Source: Bimuria novae-zelandiae CBS 107.79 (Eukaryota > Ascomycota > Dothideomycetes > Pleosporales > Didymosphaeriaceae). From it: 64,000 nucleotides of DNA. Positions 34,405 to 47,697 of the stretch are shown in pieces. The first letter of the stretch is position 1. Every line of letters begins with the position of its first letter. The DNA lies in the NCBI GenBank assembly GCA_010015655.1, contig ML976691.1:462434-526433 (forward strand). The letters run 5' to 3'. The translations under genes were made by a program, and so were the position numbers. The notes beneath the pieces were generated by a model. It was given only the letters and a program-made list of their open reading frames with translations, ran no database searches and had not been told where the DNA came from.

Positions 34405-37400
34405 TGTATTAATTATTACTATATTATAAGTTTCGTTTCTATTAAAGATTTCTCTTGTTACTTTAGTATAGTAGTAGTAGTTATAAATCTTATTTTATGC
34501 CTTTTTTAAAAGCTATTAATAGTTCTTGCGAAGTTTAAATTTAGATTTTTATATATTTTCTAAGTATAGGTATCCTTTCCACTTAACTAACTATTCTTAT
34601 AGGAACTTATTATCTTAAAAGTCCTTTTATTTAACTTTTTTATATTTTAAAAATAATTTAACTTTAAATTTGTTTTCTTCCTTTAGCTAGTAATAGAAGA
34701 TTGTCTTAACTAGTATCTTAGGGTCTATAGGTTTAAGTTAGTCTATATAGAATACTAGGTATATTTTCGTGTCTAGCGGTAGTTCTAATTAGTAGTTAAT
34801 TAGTAATACTTATTTAATAATAAAAAATAGTCTAAGTTTAATATAATTTAGTTTCTTATACTTTTCCTTTTAGATTTAAAGATTTTTTATAAGTAAATAT
34901 GCTTTATCCCCCTTCTTTAGCTAAGGTGCTGTTTTTCTTTTTTAGTTTATCTAAGAAATACTATACTATTAAGCTTTTTTAAGATTCTCTTAGAGTTATG
35001 CATATTTTGTCTTTATAGTTTCTGCTATATTTATTACCTTTTCTGTCCTAATTACAGTAGGAAGTGTTTAATTAAAGAGATATAAATATCTTTTAGAGTT
35101 TACATAAAATAGTGTAAATCCTATTATTACTAATATCTTGTTATTATATGCTAATTATGCTATAGGTAGTAAGAAAATCTAGTTATTCTTTTAGTTATTA
35201 TAGTAGATGCGTAGGTACGTCTTAATCGTTTAATTCGTACGTTCTGTTTGTCTGTTAGTTCATAGATAATATGCTATGAATAGTTTTCGTTTTATTCTAA
35301 TAAGTGCTATAAGTGTTATCTAGTAGTTTAAGGTAAAAAATTTATCTCTATCGTTAATAATTATCTTAGAAATACTATAGTATTATATAAGTTAATTTAG
35401 GACGAGGAATACGAGTTCCTTTACTATAGTTATCTTTTAATATAGTATTAATTCTACGTATTTAGTAAATTAATAGATAATATTTAGTATTACGTTATAA
35501 CTAATTCCTGTTGCTAGGTCTTTTAATTTTAGTAATCCTATTACGAAGTCCATAGCAATGTCTTTTTATAGTATAACTAGTATTTAGATTACTTGTAACT
35601 TTCTATATTTAAGATATGTTACGTGTTTGTTGCACTGGCAGTCTACGTATTTATATATATACGTAGTTACTGCTTTCTTAATTCCTTTAAAGCTACAGTT
35701 TCGCTAGATGAGTTCTATTGTCTTTCTAATACCTGGGTGTCCGTACACTAGGTTATCGTGGTATTATCTTATAATCTTAGTTTGTAGTTTCTTAGGTACT
35801 TCCTATATAGTAATAAGGAGTTGGTTGAGTTCTGCTATTAGTTTTAAAGATTTATCCTTATTTTTTTGTAGTATTATAAAATATATCTTTACCTTTTTAC
35901 TTATAAGGTTACTTTATTAGCTAAGTGCGTCTGCTTGTCTATTTTCTTTTCTTACTATATAAATAATTTTAAACTTATATTATTTAGTAGTCTATAATTA
36001 TTGCTATTATTGTGGTGTAAGTTCTTTAGTTATCGTAAATTATAATAGATTTTTATAGTCTATATAGATTTCTAACGTTAAATAACTAAGGGCGTAGATC
36101 CTCTAGTGTTTTAATACTTTTACGATAGCGTAGAGTTCCTTATCGTGTACGTCGTATCGTGTTTCTGCGTCGTTGAACTTTCGTGAGTAGTATGTAATTG
36201 GATGCCATTTGCTGTCCTTTTCCTATTTTGCGCATGTTCCTATCGTAAGGTCGCTTGCGTCTGTTTTAAATCGTAGTAGTTCTTTATCCTAAAAGTGGAT
36301 AAGTGCTAGTAGCGTAATACATGCTATCTTTATGAGTTAGAATAATATTTTATATTTTATTATTTATATAAATAGTGCGTCCTTCTTTATAAGGTTTATT
36401 AGGGGTATCGTGATCTTTACATAATCCCTAATAAACTATTAGTTAAATTTATAGAATTTTAAGAATTCTTAAATATTCTTTATAGTTCTTAGTATTAGCT
36501 AGGTTTTAATATATTTAATTTTATTTAGTACTATTTTAATTCTGTCTGTGCTAATAATGTGTCCTAGGAATTTTAGTCTTATTATATAAAATTTACACTT
36601 TATTAGCTTAATCCTTAGGTGTGCGTCGTCTAGTACTGTCAGTACTATCTATACATATGATATGTGGTCTGATTCGTTTTTAGAGAAGACAAGAATGTTG
36701 TCTATATATATAATAATAAATGTGTCTAGGTAGTTGCGTAGTATATTATTAACTAGTGCCTAAAAGGTCGCTGGTGCATTAGTAAGTCTAAAGGACATAA
36801 CTATATATTTAAATAGTTTATAACGTGTTTTAAATGCTGTCTTCTACTTATCTCCTTTCTTAATTTATATAAGGTAATATCTATCTCGTAAATCGATTAT
36901 TATAAAGATCTTGGCTCTTAAGAGTTAGTTTCGGAGTTCTAAAATATTTAGTAGTAGATATTAATTCTTAATTATTATATTATTAAGTTTTCTATAGTCT
37001 ACGTAGGATCTTGGGTATCTATCCTTCTTTAGTATAAATATAAAAGTGCTTGCCACTAGTAACTTTAAAGGTCTAATATATCTTTTTATAAAATTTATCT
37101 TAATAAATTCTTTTTCCTGCTAGAGTTCTTTTTTAGATTTACTGTATAGTAGTCTAAAGGGTGGCGTTTTCCCTTCTTCTAGGTTAATCGCATGATTCCA
37201 GGATTAATGTTCTAGAAGGTTTGCTCTTCCTTCTCTTTCTGTAAACATATAACTCTATGCTTGATAGCATTCTAGAATTTCATAGTTTGTGCTATCTTCT
37301 ATCTTCTTGTGCTTTATAACCTGGTGGTTCCTGCCAGCGTCTGCCAAGGGTATTTCCAGTTTTTCGACTATCCGTCGCAAGACTATATTATTAATAGCTC

Positions 37401-38370
37401 TCTTATTTACTATTATATTTTACTAATACATAGGCCTTACTTATAATATATAATTATAGCGCTTAAAGGATAGCTTTTTCTTCTTTTAGTTAATTATAGG
37501 GTTATACTTCCTTAACTAGGATAGTTTTAAAATTATATCGTAATTAGCTTCTTTAATAATATTAAAGGTAATTAGTTCTTAGTGTCTATAAATTATAAGG
37601 GTAGTTTTAATCTTATATTTAATTATTACCTTACTAGGCATTAGTTATCTATTCGCGATATAAATAGCATAGGGTATAGCCTTTTTACGCTTATAAAGTC
37701 CTACTTTATTAAGCTCTTTTTTTAATATATAAGCTCTCTTATGCTCTTAAGTCTAACATGACTTTTATCTATATTTTTTAAGCTATACTAGTAGCTTAAT
37801 TAATACTTAGCTATTAGTAGCATTTACTTCTTTAAAGGCGTTCTCTCGCCTAAGCCTAGGTCTAAAAAAGACATTTTCTTTATTACTAGCTCTATAGGTT
37901 TAAGGCGTCCTTTATCGTTCTCTTTCTAAGGCTATCGCTAAGCCTTTTCTTAGGAAGCTTTACTATTTTTATTCCTTATTACTAATTTAATTCTAAGAGT
38001 TATAGTTTCTTTTAGTATGCGATTAAATCCGTGCTTTTTTTTAATCCTTATATTTCTTATAATTAGGGTGTAAGCACGTTTACTATATATCTAATATATA
38101 TTTTTTATTAACTAGTAGTAATAGTGCTTAATTTAGTATTTAGTTAAAGTATAGAAAGTATCGCGTTTCGCGTTTATCTTAAAGATAAATATTATAATAA
38201 GTAATAAGGTAGTTAAACTACTCCTATTAGTATTACTAATATATTTAGGGAAAATAGCTATATTCTTTAGCTTAGTAATATGTGGTATATTAGTCTTCTC
38301 TATAGAGGGTCTATTATATGGTTCTATACGTAGGGTTACGGTAGTCCAGGTTATACTATAGCTTATAGTT
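34405..38370 (-). pseudogene. Gypsy-2 pol (reverse transcriptase, RNase H, integrase), RIP-degraded
   Basis: Minus-strand frames show reverse transcriptase with IIIYIDNILVFSKNESDH (near 36660-36715; the usual YLDD is now YIDN), RNase H with TDASDLTIGTCAK then WHPITYYSRKFNDAETRYDV (near 36120-36270), an HHCC integrase zinc finger (VYGHPGIRKTIELI then YVDCQCNKH, near 35610-35755), and the integrase core with DIAMDFVIGLLKLKD (near 35510-35560) and INDRDKFFTLNYQIT (near 35330). It is a Tf1/sushi-like Ty3 polymerase. The stretch 34405-34900 has no domain I can name. The reading frame is broken throughout and gag is separated from it by the nested transposon at 38373. Confidence 0.8.
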
Positions 38371-38372
38371 TA

Positions 38373-40201
38373 ACGTGGTTCACCACCGAGCGGGCCAACT
38401 TTGCTAAATGCAGCCCACCTCTAGCTTATACCACAATGCCATCACAACATAACGCGCAACAACCTTATACTAAAAGCGCACTATAGCTTGCTATCTAAGC
38501 TATAATTAAAAATTATGATAAGAGTAAAAGACGCGTTATTATAGCCTTTAGCGTGCCTTAAATAATAGTATAATAACGACGCTAAGGAGCCCTCTCTTAA
38601 CGCAATTACGAGCCCAACTTAAAGAAGCTAACTAAGCTAGAGGAGGAGGCTCTAGTCCGACGTATACTTAAGCTTAACTAGCGAGGAATAGGTGCAACAA
38701 GGGATATAGTCTAAGATATAGCTAATAATCTACTTGCTAAGCGCGGTAGATAGCCTATTAGTAAGCACTAGATAGACAGGCTTAAGACGCGTACGCTAGA
38801 AATTAAGCTTTAAAGGAGCTATCTATATAATCGTTAGCAAGCCCTAAACAAAGATCTACGTATTATAACGCCCTAGTTCAAGCTAGTTACTAATACTAAG
38901 GCTAAGTACGGTATCGCTAATAACGACACGTACAACTTCGACAAGACAGGCTTTATAATAGGGGTAATACAGGGTTAGATAGTCTTTACAGGCTCTAAGA
39001 AGCGAAGCAACCTAAAGAAGATTTAACCTAGTAACTATAGGTAGGTTACTAATATCTAAGGTGTTAGCGCTAAAGGCTAGGCTCTACTACCCTTTTTTAT
39101 CTTCCTTAGCAAGGTTCTAATTACGTCCTGGTTCTATAATCTACCCTAAGACTAGGTTATTAAAGTTAGTCCTAATAGCTAGACGTTAAACAAGCTTAGC
39201 CTTGCCTAGCTAAGGCACTTTAATACCTATACTAAGGCGCGTAGTTTAGGTGCACACTAGCTACTAATTATAGATAGCCACAAGAGCCACTGCTCACACG
39301 AATTCCACAAATACTATAAGGAACAGAAGATTATTATTCTCTGTATGCCTCTACACTCATCACACCTCTTATAGCTACTTAATGTAGGTTGTTTTTCGCC
39401 TTTAAAGCGGGCGTATAGTAATAAGATTAGTAGCTTAGCACGGTACGGCACTAAGTAGATTAAGAAGGAGACCTTTCTACTAGCCTTTAAAGTAGCTTTT
39501 AAGAAAGTAATAATAAAGGCGAATATTTGCGCAGGCTTTAAAGGCGCTGGATTAGTCCTACACGACCTAGAGGCGGTGTTATTAAGACTTAATATAGTTC
39601 TTTATACGCCAACTCCACCTAACGCAAAGGACACCCTATAGGAATTAAAAACACTAAGTAACCTCCGCGAGATAGAGGCTTAGTTAACGCTAGTTCGTAA
39701 GCGTGTATAGAAGTATAGAGATTTACCAGTTTCTTCGCTTCTTAGAGCTATTAAGCAGCTTAACAAAGGTGTTGCATTAATAGGGCACGAAATAGTATTA
39801 ATATAACAGGAAATAGCAGGGCTTCGCAAGGTAGTAGAGATAATAATAAAGGTAAAAAGTTAAAAGAGGAAGTATATTTAGGCAGCTAAGACACTTACAG
39901 TAGGAGAGGTAGTTAATTTAATAGCTAAAAAGGATAGTAGTGGGCAAAAGGAGGGTGAAGAGTCTGCAAAGAGGGTGCGTGGGCAGAGGCGCTGCGGACG
40001 TTACGGCGAAGCTGGCCACAACGCTCGCACCTGCGCAGTAGAAATTATAGATACATCTAATAGCAATAAGTCTAAATAGTATTTCTATGTTCTGCGAATT
40101 ATAGTAAATTATAGTGGTGTTGTAGGAGGCGCTTCGCAATAGACTAACTTTTAAAAAGTGGCCCGCTCGGTGGGGTTGGCCCGCTCGGTGGTGAACCACG
40201 T
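38373..40201 (+). mobile_element. Fot1-like transposon copy E (1829 bp), nested in Gypsy-2
   Basis: Perfect 27-bp terminal inverted repeats (38373-38399 and 40175-40201) starting ACGTGGTTCACCACCGAGCG, flanked by TA at 38371-38372 and 40202-40203. At the right end the motif GGCCCGCTCGGTGG occurs twice 16 bp apart. A single gene fills the element. It is a different family from copies A-D, though the repeats share the first bases ACGTG. Confidence 0.93.
38436..40079 (+). pseudogene. Fot1/pogo-like transposase with C-terminal zinc knuckle, RIP-degraded
   Basis: 547 codons in one frame from ATG 38436 (MPSQHNAQQPYTKSALXLAI) to TAG 40077, with no frameshift. N-terminal helix-turn-helix region, then the CENP-B-like second DNA-binding part (EEEALVRRILKLN). 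The DDE_1 core shows YNFDKTGFIIGVIQG (first Asp, about 38933), LLIIDSHKSHCSHEF (second Asp, about 39260) and LLNVGCFSPLKR (third Asp now Asn, about 39380). The C-terminus has a zinc-knuckle remnant CGRYGEAGHNARTC (about 39990-40032) with the second Cys changed to Tyr. Many stops at Gln/Trp positions. Would have been nuclear, acting on its own terminal repeats. Confidence 0.87.
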
Positions 40202-40203
40202 TA

Positions 40204-41592
40204 GGTTTTTATTTAGATACTTCTTCTTAGGATCTTCGTGTTTATAGTGGTGATCTACCTATTCACGTGCTATCTTACTAACTAGGTTAGGTTAGTAAGT
40301 ATAGTAAAGTGCTACTTTGTAGTCTTTATTCTAATATTTTATTACTATAAAACTAAAGTCTCCTTCCCTTAGTTAGCGTTCCTCTAAGAAGTTAAAAATA
40401 TTTATTATCTTATTAGTAACTAGTTTACTCTAGCTAGGGTAAAGTATAAGAAATTAAGGTACTAGCTCTTTCTCTTTTTTATTTAAACCTTTATACGCAT
40501 CCTTATAGAGTCGTAAGTTAAGTAACCTTAATTATTCTAAGTTTTTATTATAGATATTAAGTTATTTAATAGCACTTACTACCTGCTATTCTTCGTTAGT
40601 CGTGTTATTAACAGTTAGTACGTTTAACTGCCTAGTAACCTTATTCTTAGATCTGCAGTTCCTGGCTATGTGGCCTAGTTTACCACATGTATAGTAAAGT
40701 CGCGTTCCGGTCCCTTGTTTATAGGTTCTATCTAGGGTACGTCCTTATTTAGACTTATAAAAGCCTTTTACCTTTCCTGTCTTTTTCTCTATTATATTAA
40801 CTTAATAGTACTAGATTCCTTCTATTAGTTAGTAACTATAGTTAGCTTAGTTCTTTTACTATTACTACTATTTAAGGTTATAATAGTTATCCTTTATCGC
40901 AGGTAGTTTATAGCCCTTTTTATTTTAGTTTCAGCGTAACTCTTGTTCTAATTTATACTATTTATTATTAATTTAAGTTACTTTTACTATAAGTTCTTAT
41001 AAAGTATTAGTTTTTATTTTACTACGTAATAGTTCTTTGCGCACGAGTCTTTTTAGTCCTTTATAAAATATAGTTATAAGACTATTATTATTATATATAA
41101 CTTAGTTAGGATTCTTGCGGAATTTAGATTCATATTTAGCTACTAAATAAGTTTATTTAAGTTATTAGATATTTTGTTTCGCGATAGCTTTCTAATTAGT
41201 AATTTTAAAATATTATTTAATTTTAGTATAAAAGGTATTATAATTTTTTATACTTTTATATATAGCGTCGCCTTCTATATTAGCTCTGGCTAGATATTAA
41301 TTAACGTAAGGATAGATTCACTTAAAGGCATCTCCCTTTATATAGGTAGAAGTAAATATAGTCTTATCTATATTTTACTACTCTTTTTTTATTCCATAAA
41401 AGTATAGGTTAAGTTGCAAGATCTATAGTTCCGTATAATTATATTTACTATAAAAAAAGTTAATCTTTTTATAAAAGCTTCTTATTTCTTTTTTAGCTAT
41501 AGTAATGCTTGCTCCTTTAAGAGTATCTATTTATATATCTATTATGTTAGTAAAAAAGGTATTGTTAACATTTATATTAAGGGTGTTTAAGA
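40204..41592 (-). pseudogene. Gypsy-2 gag, RIP-degraded
   Basis: On the minus strand a CCHC zinc knuckle is plain near 40650-40695 (YTCGKLGHIARNCRSKNK), followed upstream by a long polar region consistent with a Ty3-type capsid protein. The transposon at 38373-40201 separates it from pol. The start codon is not identifiable with certainty. The region from the 5' LTR edge at 41593 to about 41500 would hold the primer-binding site, which I cannot recognise after mutation. Confidence 0.65.
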
Positions 41593-42211
41593 TATTAAGC
41601 CATAAGGGATAGCTAGCTCTAAATTAGTAAAGGTTAGTTCTTAGGTAAGAGTATTAATAATATAAGTAATAGATATTAATAGCTTACGCGTATTAATAGG
41701 GCGTTAGTATTAAAAGTATATATAGTATAATTAAATTAATAAAAGCCTAAGTTAAATATAAATAATAGATTAATAAACTGGTTAAACACGAGTAAAAAAG
41801 GACCATACTTAGCGTTCCTATATACTTGGCTTATTCCTGCTTGTTAGCGAGCGCTCTCTACAGAGCAGTCACGTGACTTAGCGCCCTACGGCGTAGTCGC
41901 CAATGACTAGTCATTCCTGGCGAATAACATAAGGAGTTAGATACAAAACCGGTACAGCCTTCCCTAGATCTGTCAGATTTGATAGTGTTCTGTCACTTTG
42001 AGATAATGCAATGATGAGAATTTGATGGATGTAATGATTGATTGATGATGTTCGTGTTCTGTGTTCCTGGAATGCAGATGTGTGCGAGGCTCCAAATAAG
42101 TGCCGCTGTAGCGCTAGCCCTATTTAGAATAGTACAAAAGAGAGAGTGCTCCAGCCTTATATCCACAACAGATAGAGGCTATATAATCGGACAAGATCTT
42201 AGATCCTAATA
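41593..42211 (-). repeat. 5' LTR of Gypsy-2 (right side), interrupted by a Copia solo LTR
   Basis: Sequence 41593-41970 plus 42199-42211 aligns with the other Gypsy-2 LTR and gives about 391 bp, equal to it. Confidence 0.75.
41971..42193 (-). repeat. Copia solo LTR (223 bp) with intact TSD
   Basis: Same family as Copia-1 and Copia-2, inverted (starts TGTCAGATTTGATAG, ends ATAATCGGACA). A perfect duplication, AGATC, flanks it (41966-41970 and 42194-42198). This is the footprint of a full element removed by LTR-LTR recombination. It carries few RIP changes. Confidence 0.95.
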
Positions 42212-42598
42212 CTAGCTTTACTAAATTAAATATACTTAGCTTCTTTAAGGTAGTAGGCGTAAGCCTATTTAACTTTAATATTATACTTAATAAGTTTATA
42301 GATAGTAACTCTAAGACTATAAAAGATAGTAACTCTAACGTTACTATTTTAAAAAAAAATAGTAAAAAGTTTTAAATTAAGTAGTAAGACATGCGTTAAG
42401 GGGTGTAATAAAAAAGGAGGTATTAATTATTTAGTAATTACTCCACTATAAAGCTATCTAAAACACCCTTATAAGAAGTAAAAATAAAGGTCTAATAGAC
42501 GCTCTTACTACTAAGAGGAAGCAAGAAAAGCAAGGCAAGCCTCTAGCTTTACTATAACACTACAAGTACTAGGGACCGTACATGATGTGGACTCCTCG

Positions 42599-42823
42599 TG
42601 TCAGATTTGATAGTGTTCTGTCACTTTGAGATAATGCAATGATGAGAATTTGATAGATGTGATGATTGATTGATGATGTTCGTGTTCTGTCTGTGTCTGG
42701 AATGCAGATGTATGCGAGGCTCTAAATAAGTGCCGCTGCAGCGCTAGCCCTATTTAGAATAGTACAAAAGAGAGAGTGCTCCAGCCTCATATCCACAACA
42801 GATAGAGGCCATATAATCGGACA
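42599..42823 (-). repeat. 3' LTR of Copia-2 (225 bp)
   Basis: Little mutated copy; starts TGTCAGATTTGATAGTG on the + strand. Confidence 0.93.
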
Positions 42824-42859
42824 CACCCCCTCAGCTTGGGCTTATCCTTAAGCTGGACC

Positions 42860-45800
42860 TTCGCATTATTTATCTGTCTATTATTCCAACTTAATGGCCT
42901 CTATCCTCTGCTGTAGATCCTGTAAGGCAACCTCTTAATTAGTGATCTTGTCTAATATATCTTTAAGTCCTAGCTTATTTAGAAACTTGCTCTATTTGTT
43001 TACTAGTAGGGCCTTTATAAGTCTATTTACAACTATGTCCTCTGAGCGTTAATAGTCCACCTTAATTTTCCTAAGTGTGACTTCTTGTCTTAGCTAGTAA
43101 TTATAGATATCTATATAGCGGAGCTTGGTCTGCAGCTTTGCAATCTCTTTAGTAACTAGGCGAATAGTTTATTAATTATCGTAGTTAATTATAATTAGGT
43201 AATTGCTTATAGCGATCTAGAGCTCCTAGAGTAATCGTAAAGTAAAGATGGCCTCCTTAGCCACTTATAAAAGCGCTAGAAGTTCGGCCTCTATTATTAA
43301 TATAGTAACTATATCTTGCTTGCTTGCTTTCTAGGCAATCAGGCCGCTAAATAGCTTAATAATGTATCCTTATAAACTCTTGCGATCGAGTGTATTATCT
43401 GTAAAGGATACGTTACTTGCCACTTCTAAAGTATCTGCACCCCTAAGCTAAAGACCTAGTAATTTAGTATTAGCAAGATAGAGGAAAACTTAGTTAGTAG
43501 TCGCTTAATACTCTTCGCTTAGGTTAAATAAGAATCGTGATAATCTAGAGCTTGCAAAGGCAATATCTAGTTAAGTTATAACTATAGCATAGAGAATTAA
43601 TCCGACTTTGCGCTAGTATCGATTAATCTTACCCTTACTAGCTAGTCCTGTTCTTAGGAGTAATTTAATTGAACCTATTAGGGTATTGTGGCGAATCTCA
43701 TGGTGATCGATAAGGCGCGATATTTTGTTAATATATAATATTTATAAAAGCTAGATCTTTCTATTTAAGCAGTCCCTAATAATTTTAATTCCTAAAAACT
43801 ATTATAGGTCTTTCCCGCTAGTAAGGGTAAATTTAGTTCTTATCTCTTTAATAGCTGCTTTTACTGTAGACTCGTAATTCTTCTAATAGGCGATGATAAG
43901 ATCATCTATATAAAAGAAGATAATAATGCCATCCTTAATAAGGCAGCATGGCTCGTGGGGCACTATTTTAAAGCTAATATTACGGAGCGTTAATGTAAAC
44001 TCTCTTTGCCAGAGTAGTAGAGATATGCGCAGTCTATATAGTGCTTTGTGTAGTTTAAAGACTATGCCTGCTCGCGAGTATCCGCGGGGCATTCTTATGT
44101 AGATTTCTCTATCCAGCTTTACGTGAACAAACGCGTTCGTAACGTTATATTAGATAAGCTCTAGGTTAAACCAAGCTATAATTGCTATAAGCATGCAAAA
44201 GGATTATCTTATAAGTATTATAGCGTAGATTTCTTGCAAGGTTAGGTGCTGCTATTAATCGCCCCGCACTACTAGCCTTGCCTTACACTTTTATAGTTAA
44301 TAGTATTTATTAAACTTATAGGTGTATACCTATATATAGTTAAGGATTTAATGGCCTACTACTTTTACTAGAGCTGCTACGACCTCGCTCTAAGACTTTA
44401 TTTCCTTGTGGCTCTGTAGATGGGAACGTTCTGCTTCCTTCCACATATTATAAAGAGGGTGATCTTCGAGCTTGCTTTAGCATGTAGGTGGCTCTAGAAG
44501 CACGCTTCGATGTAGCTTCTTACCTAATATAATTATTTATTAAAGCTACGCCTTATTAAGAACCTTGCCTTTGTATTTACTATTACTACTAGCTTTAGTG
44601 CCTACTATAAAGGCTACGGCCTATACGCTTATTTGCAACTACCCTATTTATAACTCTTAAGGTAGTCTAGCTTAATCGCCTCCTACCATTAGTTGTGCAA
44701 GGAGTGTCACTAGTAGCAGTGTTAATAGAGGCGTTAGATATTCGTACCTAGCTCTCCTGCCTTAATTATACTTAGGAGCGCTTTTAACCTCTTCCTCTAG
44801 CGCTTTACTAATTATCTTATCCTTAAAGAAGGACTCGGTGGCTTGCTCTTATTAAAATAAAGAAGGTAGCTCTACTAATTACACCTAGGCTACTATTTCT
44901 TCTAATATATTATGCATGAGGTTGTCTACTAGGTCTTTAGTTTTGCCTAAGAACACAGTATCCTCGTCGAAAATTACATCGCGAGTACTAATTATCTTTG
45001 CTAGAGAGGGAATCTATATTCTCTAGATGTTAGTTAATTTATAGCCAACTAAATAACCTATCTATGCTTTAGGATCTAGTCGCTAGAGCTTGCTCTTACC
45101 ACGTTTGGTGTTATTAGTCATAGCAAAGGTCTTGCAGCCATAGGCTTTTAAGTAAGCTTAATTAGGCTTCTTTAGTTGGGTGACAATGCCGTTCTGAAAG
45201 GCTACTATTGTAAAGAACACTTTATATAGAGATCGCTATTAATTAGCGTAGTTCGGCGTTTAATTGTATAGGTAGACTACGGCTTGGGTAATCTTAGGCC
45301 ATATTTGCTAGGGTAGGTTAGAGTTAAGTCGCATCGCGCGCGCTTTCTCCTTAATTACACCCCCTAAGCGTTTAGCTCCTCTATTTTATACTTAAGTATC
45401 TAGTACTAAAAGCTCGATCTTAATACCTTGCGCTAAGCACTACTTCTTAACGTTTACCTTAATAAAGAAGATCTTGTTATTAGATTTAATTACTTTTACT
45501 ATAATGTTATATTATACTTTTATAAACTATATAAAGGTGCTAAGTAATTTAATAATTAAGCGTGCTGGGCGGTTATCCTTAAAGTAGTAGTCCTATGCAA
45601 AGCTAGAGAATTAGTTAGTAATTAGTATTTAGCTCTTCTCTCTTGTTAAGCTGTCTGCTTCGTAGTCGTGAAAGTCTATTGCAACTCGCTCGCCAGGGCC
45701 TTTAGTTCGCTCCCTAGCTTGCCGGCGTATTTGCCATTTTAGTTTTGCTTTGCCACAGGCGTTACATTTAACTATAAGGAGGTCTTTAATTCTTACTCCC

Positions 45801-47655
45801 TTAGATTACTGCACGAGGTGTTTAAGGGCCTAAGGGCCTAGATAGCCTAATTATTAGTGCTAGGTCTACGTATCTGCCTTCTACAGTCTTTATTTAGTGC
45901 GTGTGTTAGTCTTGTAAGTGGCGTGCGCAGCATTAGTAGGAATACTACCTACTAGCCTTATTCTATATTCTAGCACCCACTGTCTGTATAACTCTTAAAG
46001 TTCTGCCAGCACAGTATTGTCTTTTCTTTTTAAAGTCGTTAGGTCTACCCTTGTGTCCCACCAAAGGCCTTACCTCTAGAGTAATCGAAACGATACAAGG
46101 TTGCAAAGTAAATTAGGGCAATAGGCAATATTATCTAGCTATATTATTTAATTACTGCTTACACTCTATACGTTAAGATAGATAGTCCCGTATCCTTAGA
46201 TCTATATTTATGTATTCCCTGCCCATATAAAGTCTCCTGACGCCGGTGGCTGGTATAAGATAAAGTAATTAATGTTGTTAAAAATATGGCAGGTTATGCC
46301 TAAATTAAGTATGGCTGAGCATCGCAATAGGTACGTGTTTAATTTATTATAGAAGGATACGGCTTAGAAGCTTACTAGGATTTTAGTAATCTTACGTCTG
46401 TCTAGTCACTTATTATTAGCCTTAGTAATTCGAGTTAGAGTGGGAGTATATAATAATTTAATTCTAGGTGTTTAAGACTTTAGTCTTTTCACCTTCCTCA
46501 TCTCATCTTGTAGATGTGAATCATTTTAGATTCTGTATTGTACCATATCTGCAAAGCCAGGTCGTGGCCTAAACCACTCTAGTGCATAATCTAGATATGC
46601 GTAGAAGTAGTCTTTTAGACTATGCCTTTATTTACAAGTAGGGCATTTTTTACCTTTAACTACTGTTATATCCTCTATTAAAGACTGCTTAAATATGGTG
46701 CTTTAACTAAAGGATCGTTTTTGTCGAGGTCTCCCCCGTCTACGTTAGTTATTCGTAGAAGATAGCGCGTTTTTGGCAGCGTGAGAGGCGTCCTGTTAGT
46801 GCCCGGGGTGGATGCACCACTAGCAGCGAGAGATAGCTCACCAGTAGTAAAGGCGCCCCTATGCTATTTGCCCTTAATCAGGTGGAGTATTGCCATATAT
46901 TCTCGGAAGCGTTTTATTATCTCCTTCCTTATCATATCTGCGTCTCGGCGTCTAGTTTCTTAAAAGGACACACCCTAAGTAGGAGCAGCCTTTATAATCG
47001 CAGTTAAGAAGTCCTTTATAGTATTATAGATTAATTATACTTCGGCGATATTATTTGTCTCTACTTCTATAGCTACCTAATTATACTTAGTTAGCTAGGT
47101 ATCCTAGTTTAAGGGTTATCTTATTAGCTTAAAGGCCTATAGGTATCGTACTCTTGCTCTATCCCGCTCGTCTTCTTTATTAACGCCTACAGTCTGTGTT
47201 AGAGACGTAATTTATTACTAGATTTGCTCTCTAGGCTTGCAGCAGTTGCGTTGCAGGTGTGGCGACATAGTGGATTAGATATAGATAACTACTTTCTTAA
47301 GACTTAATCTCTCCTCGCGGTATTCCTTGTCCTTTATCTTATAGTCTTTAAGCTATATCTTATAGAACTTAATGTCCTCCTTATATACCTTAAGTCCTAA
47401 ATTTGATAGCTCTAATGGGCGTGTTAGAGGGTTCTATTAATTGTCGTCGTTTACGCGGATAATTGGTTGGTAACTTGCTATTTCTAGCGGCAACAGCGGT
47501 GTTGGCCTTTTACGTGGGAGTTTGGCTCTATCTAGGTTAATAATAGGCTATATATCTATTAGTTCGCATCGCGCTTTTAGCTATAATAGCTATAGTATGT
47601 AGTTAGTATAATTAGTTAATATAATTGTTAAGTCGCGAAGTGTTAACAGCGACAT
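42860..47655 (-). pseudogene. Copia-2 gag-pol, RIP-degraded
   Basis: gag starts near ATG 47655. Best preserved is reverse transcriptase at 43883-44092: MPRGYSRAGIVFKLHKALYR, then SLLLWQREFTLTLRNISFK and the intact active site YIDDLIIAY (Copia-1 has YIDN). The integrase GKAK motif and RNase H align to Copia-1. A fragment of gag near 46780-46970 retains balanced composition. Stops prevent expression of a full polyprotein. Confidence 0.85.
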
Positions 47656-47697
47656 TATCTTTTCTTAAGGTTTAGTTAAGGTAGTGAGACTCTTAAT

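Larger units (their letters stand above)
26709..42211 (-). mobile_element. Gypsy-2 LTR retrotransposon, split by three later insertions
   Basis: LTRs of about 391 bp lie at 26709-27100 and 41593-42211 (the latter interrupted by a Copia solo LTR). With Gypsy-1, the nested Fot1-like element, the solo LTR and their duplications removed, the element is about 6.8 kb, a normal Gypsy size. gag and pol read on the minus strand: zinc knuckle near 40690, then reverse transcriptase, RNase H and integrase towards 34400. No matching target duplication was found at the outer ends (AATAG against CTAGC), which fits later rearrangement. Confidence 0.82.
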
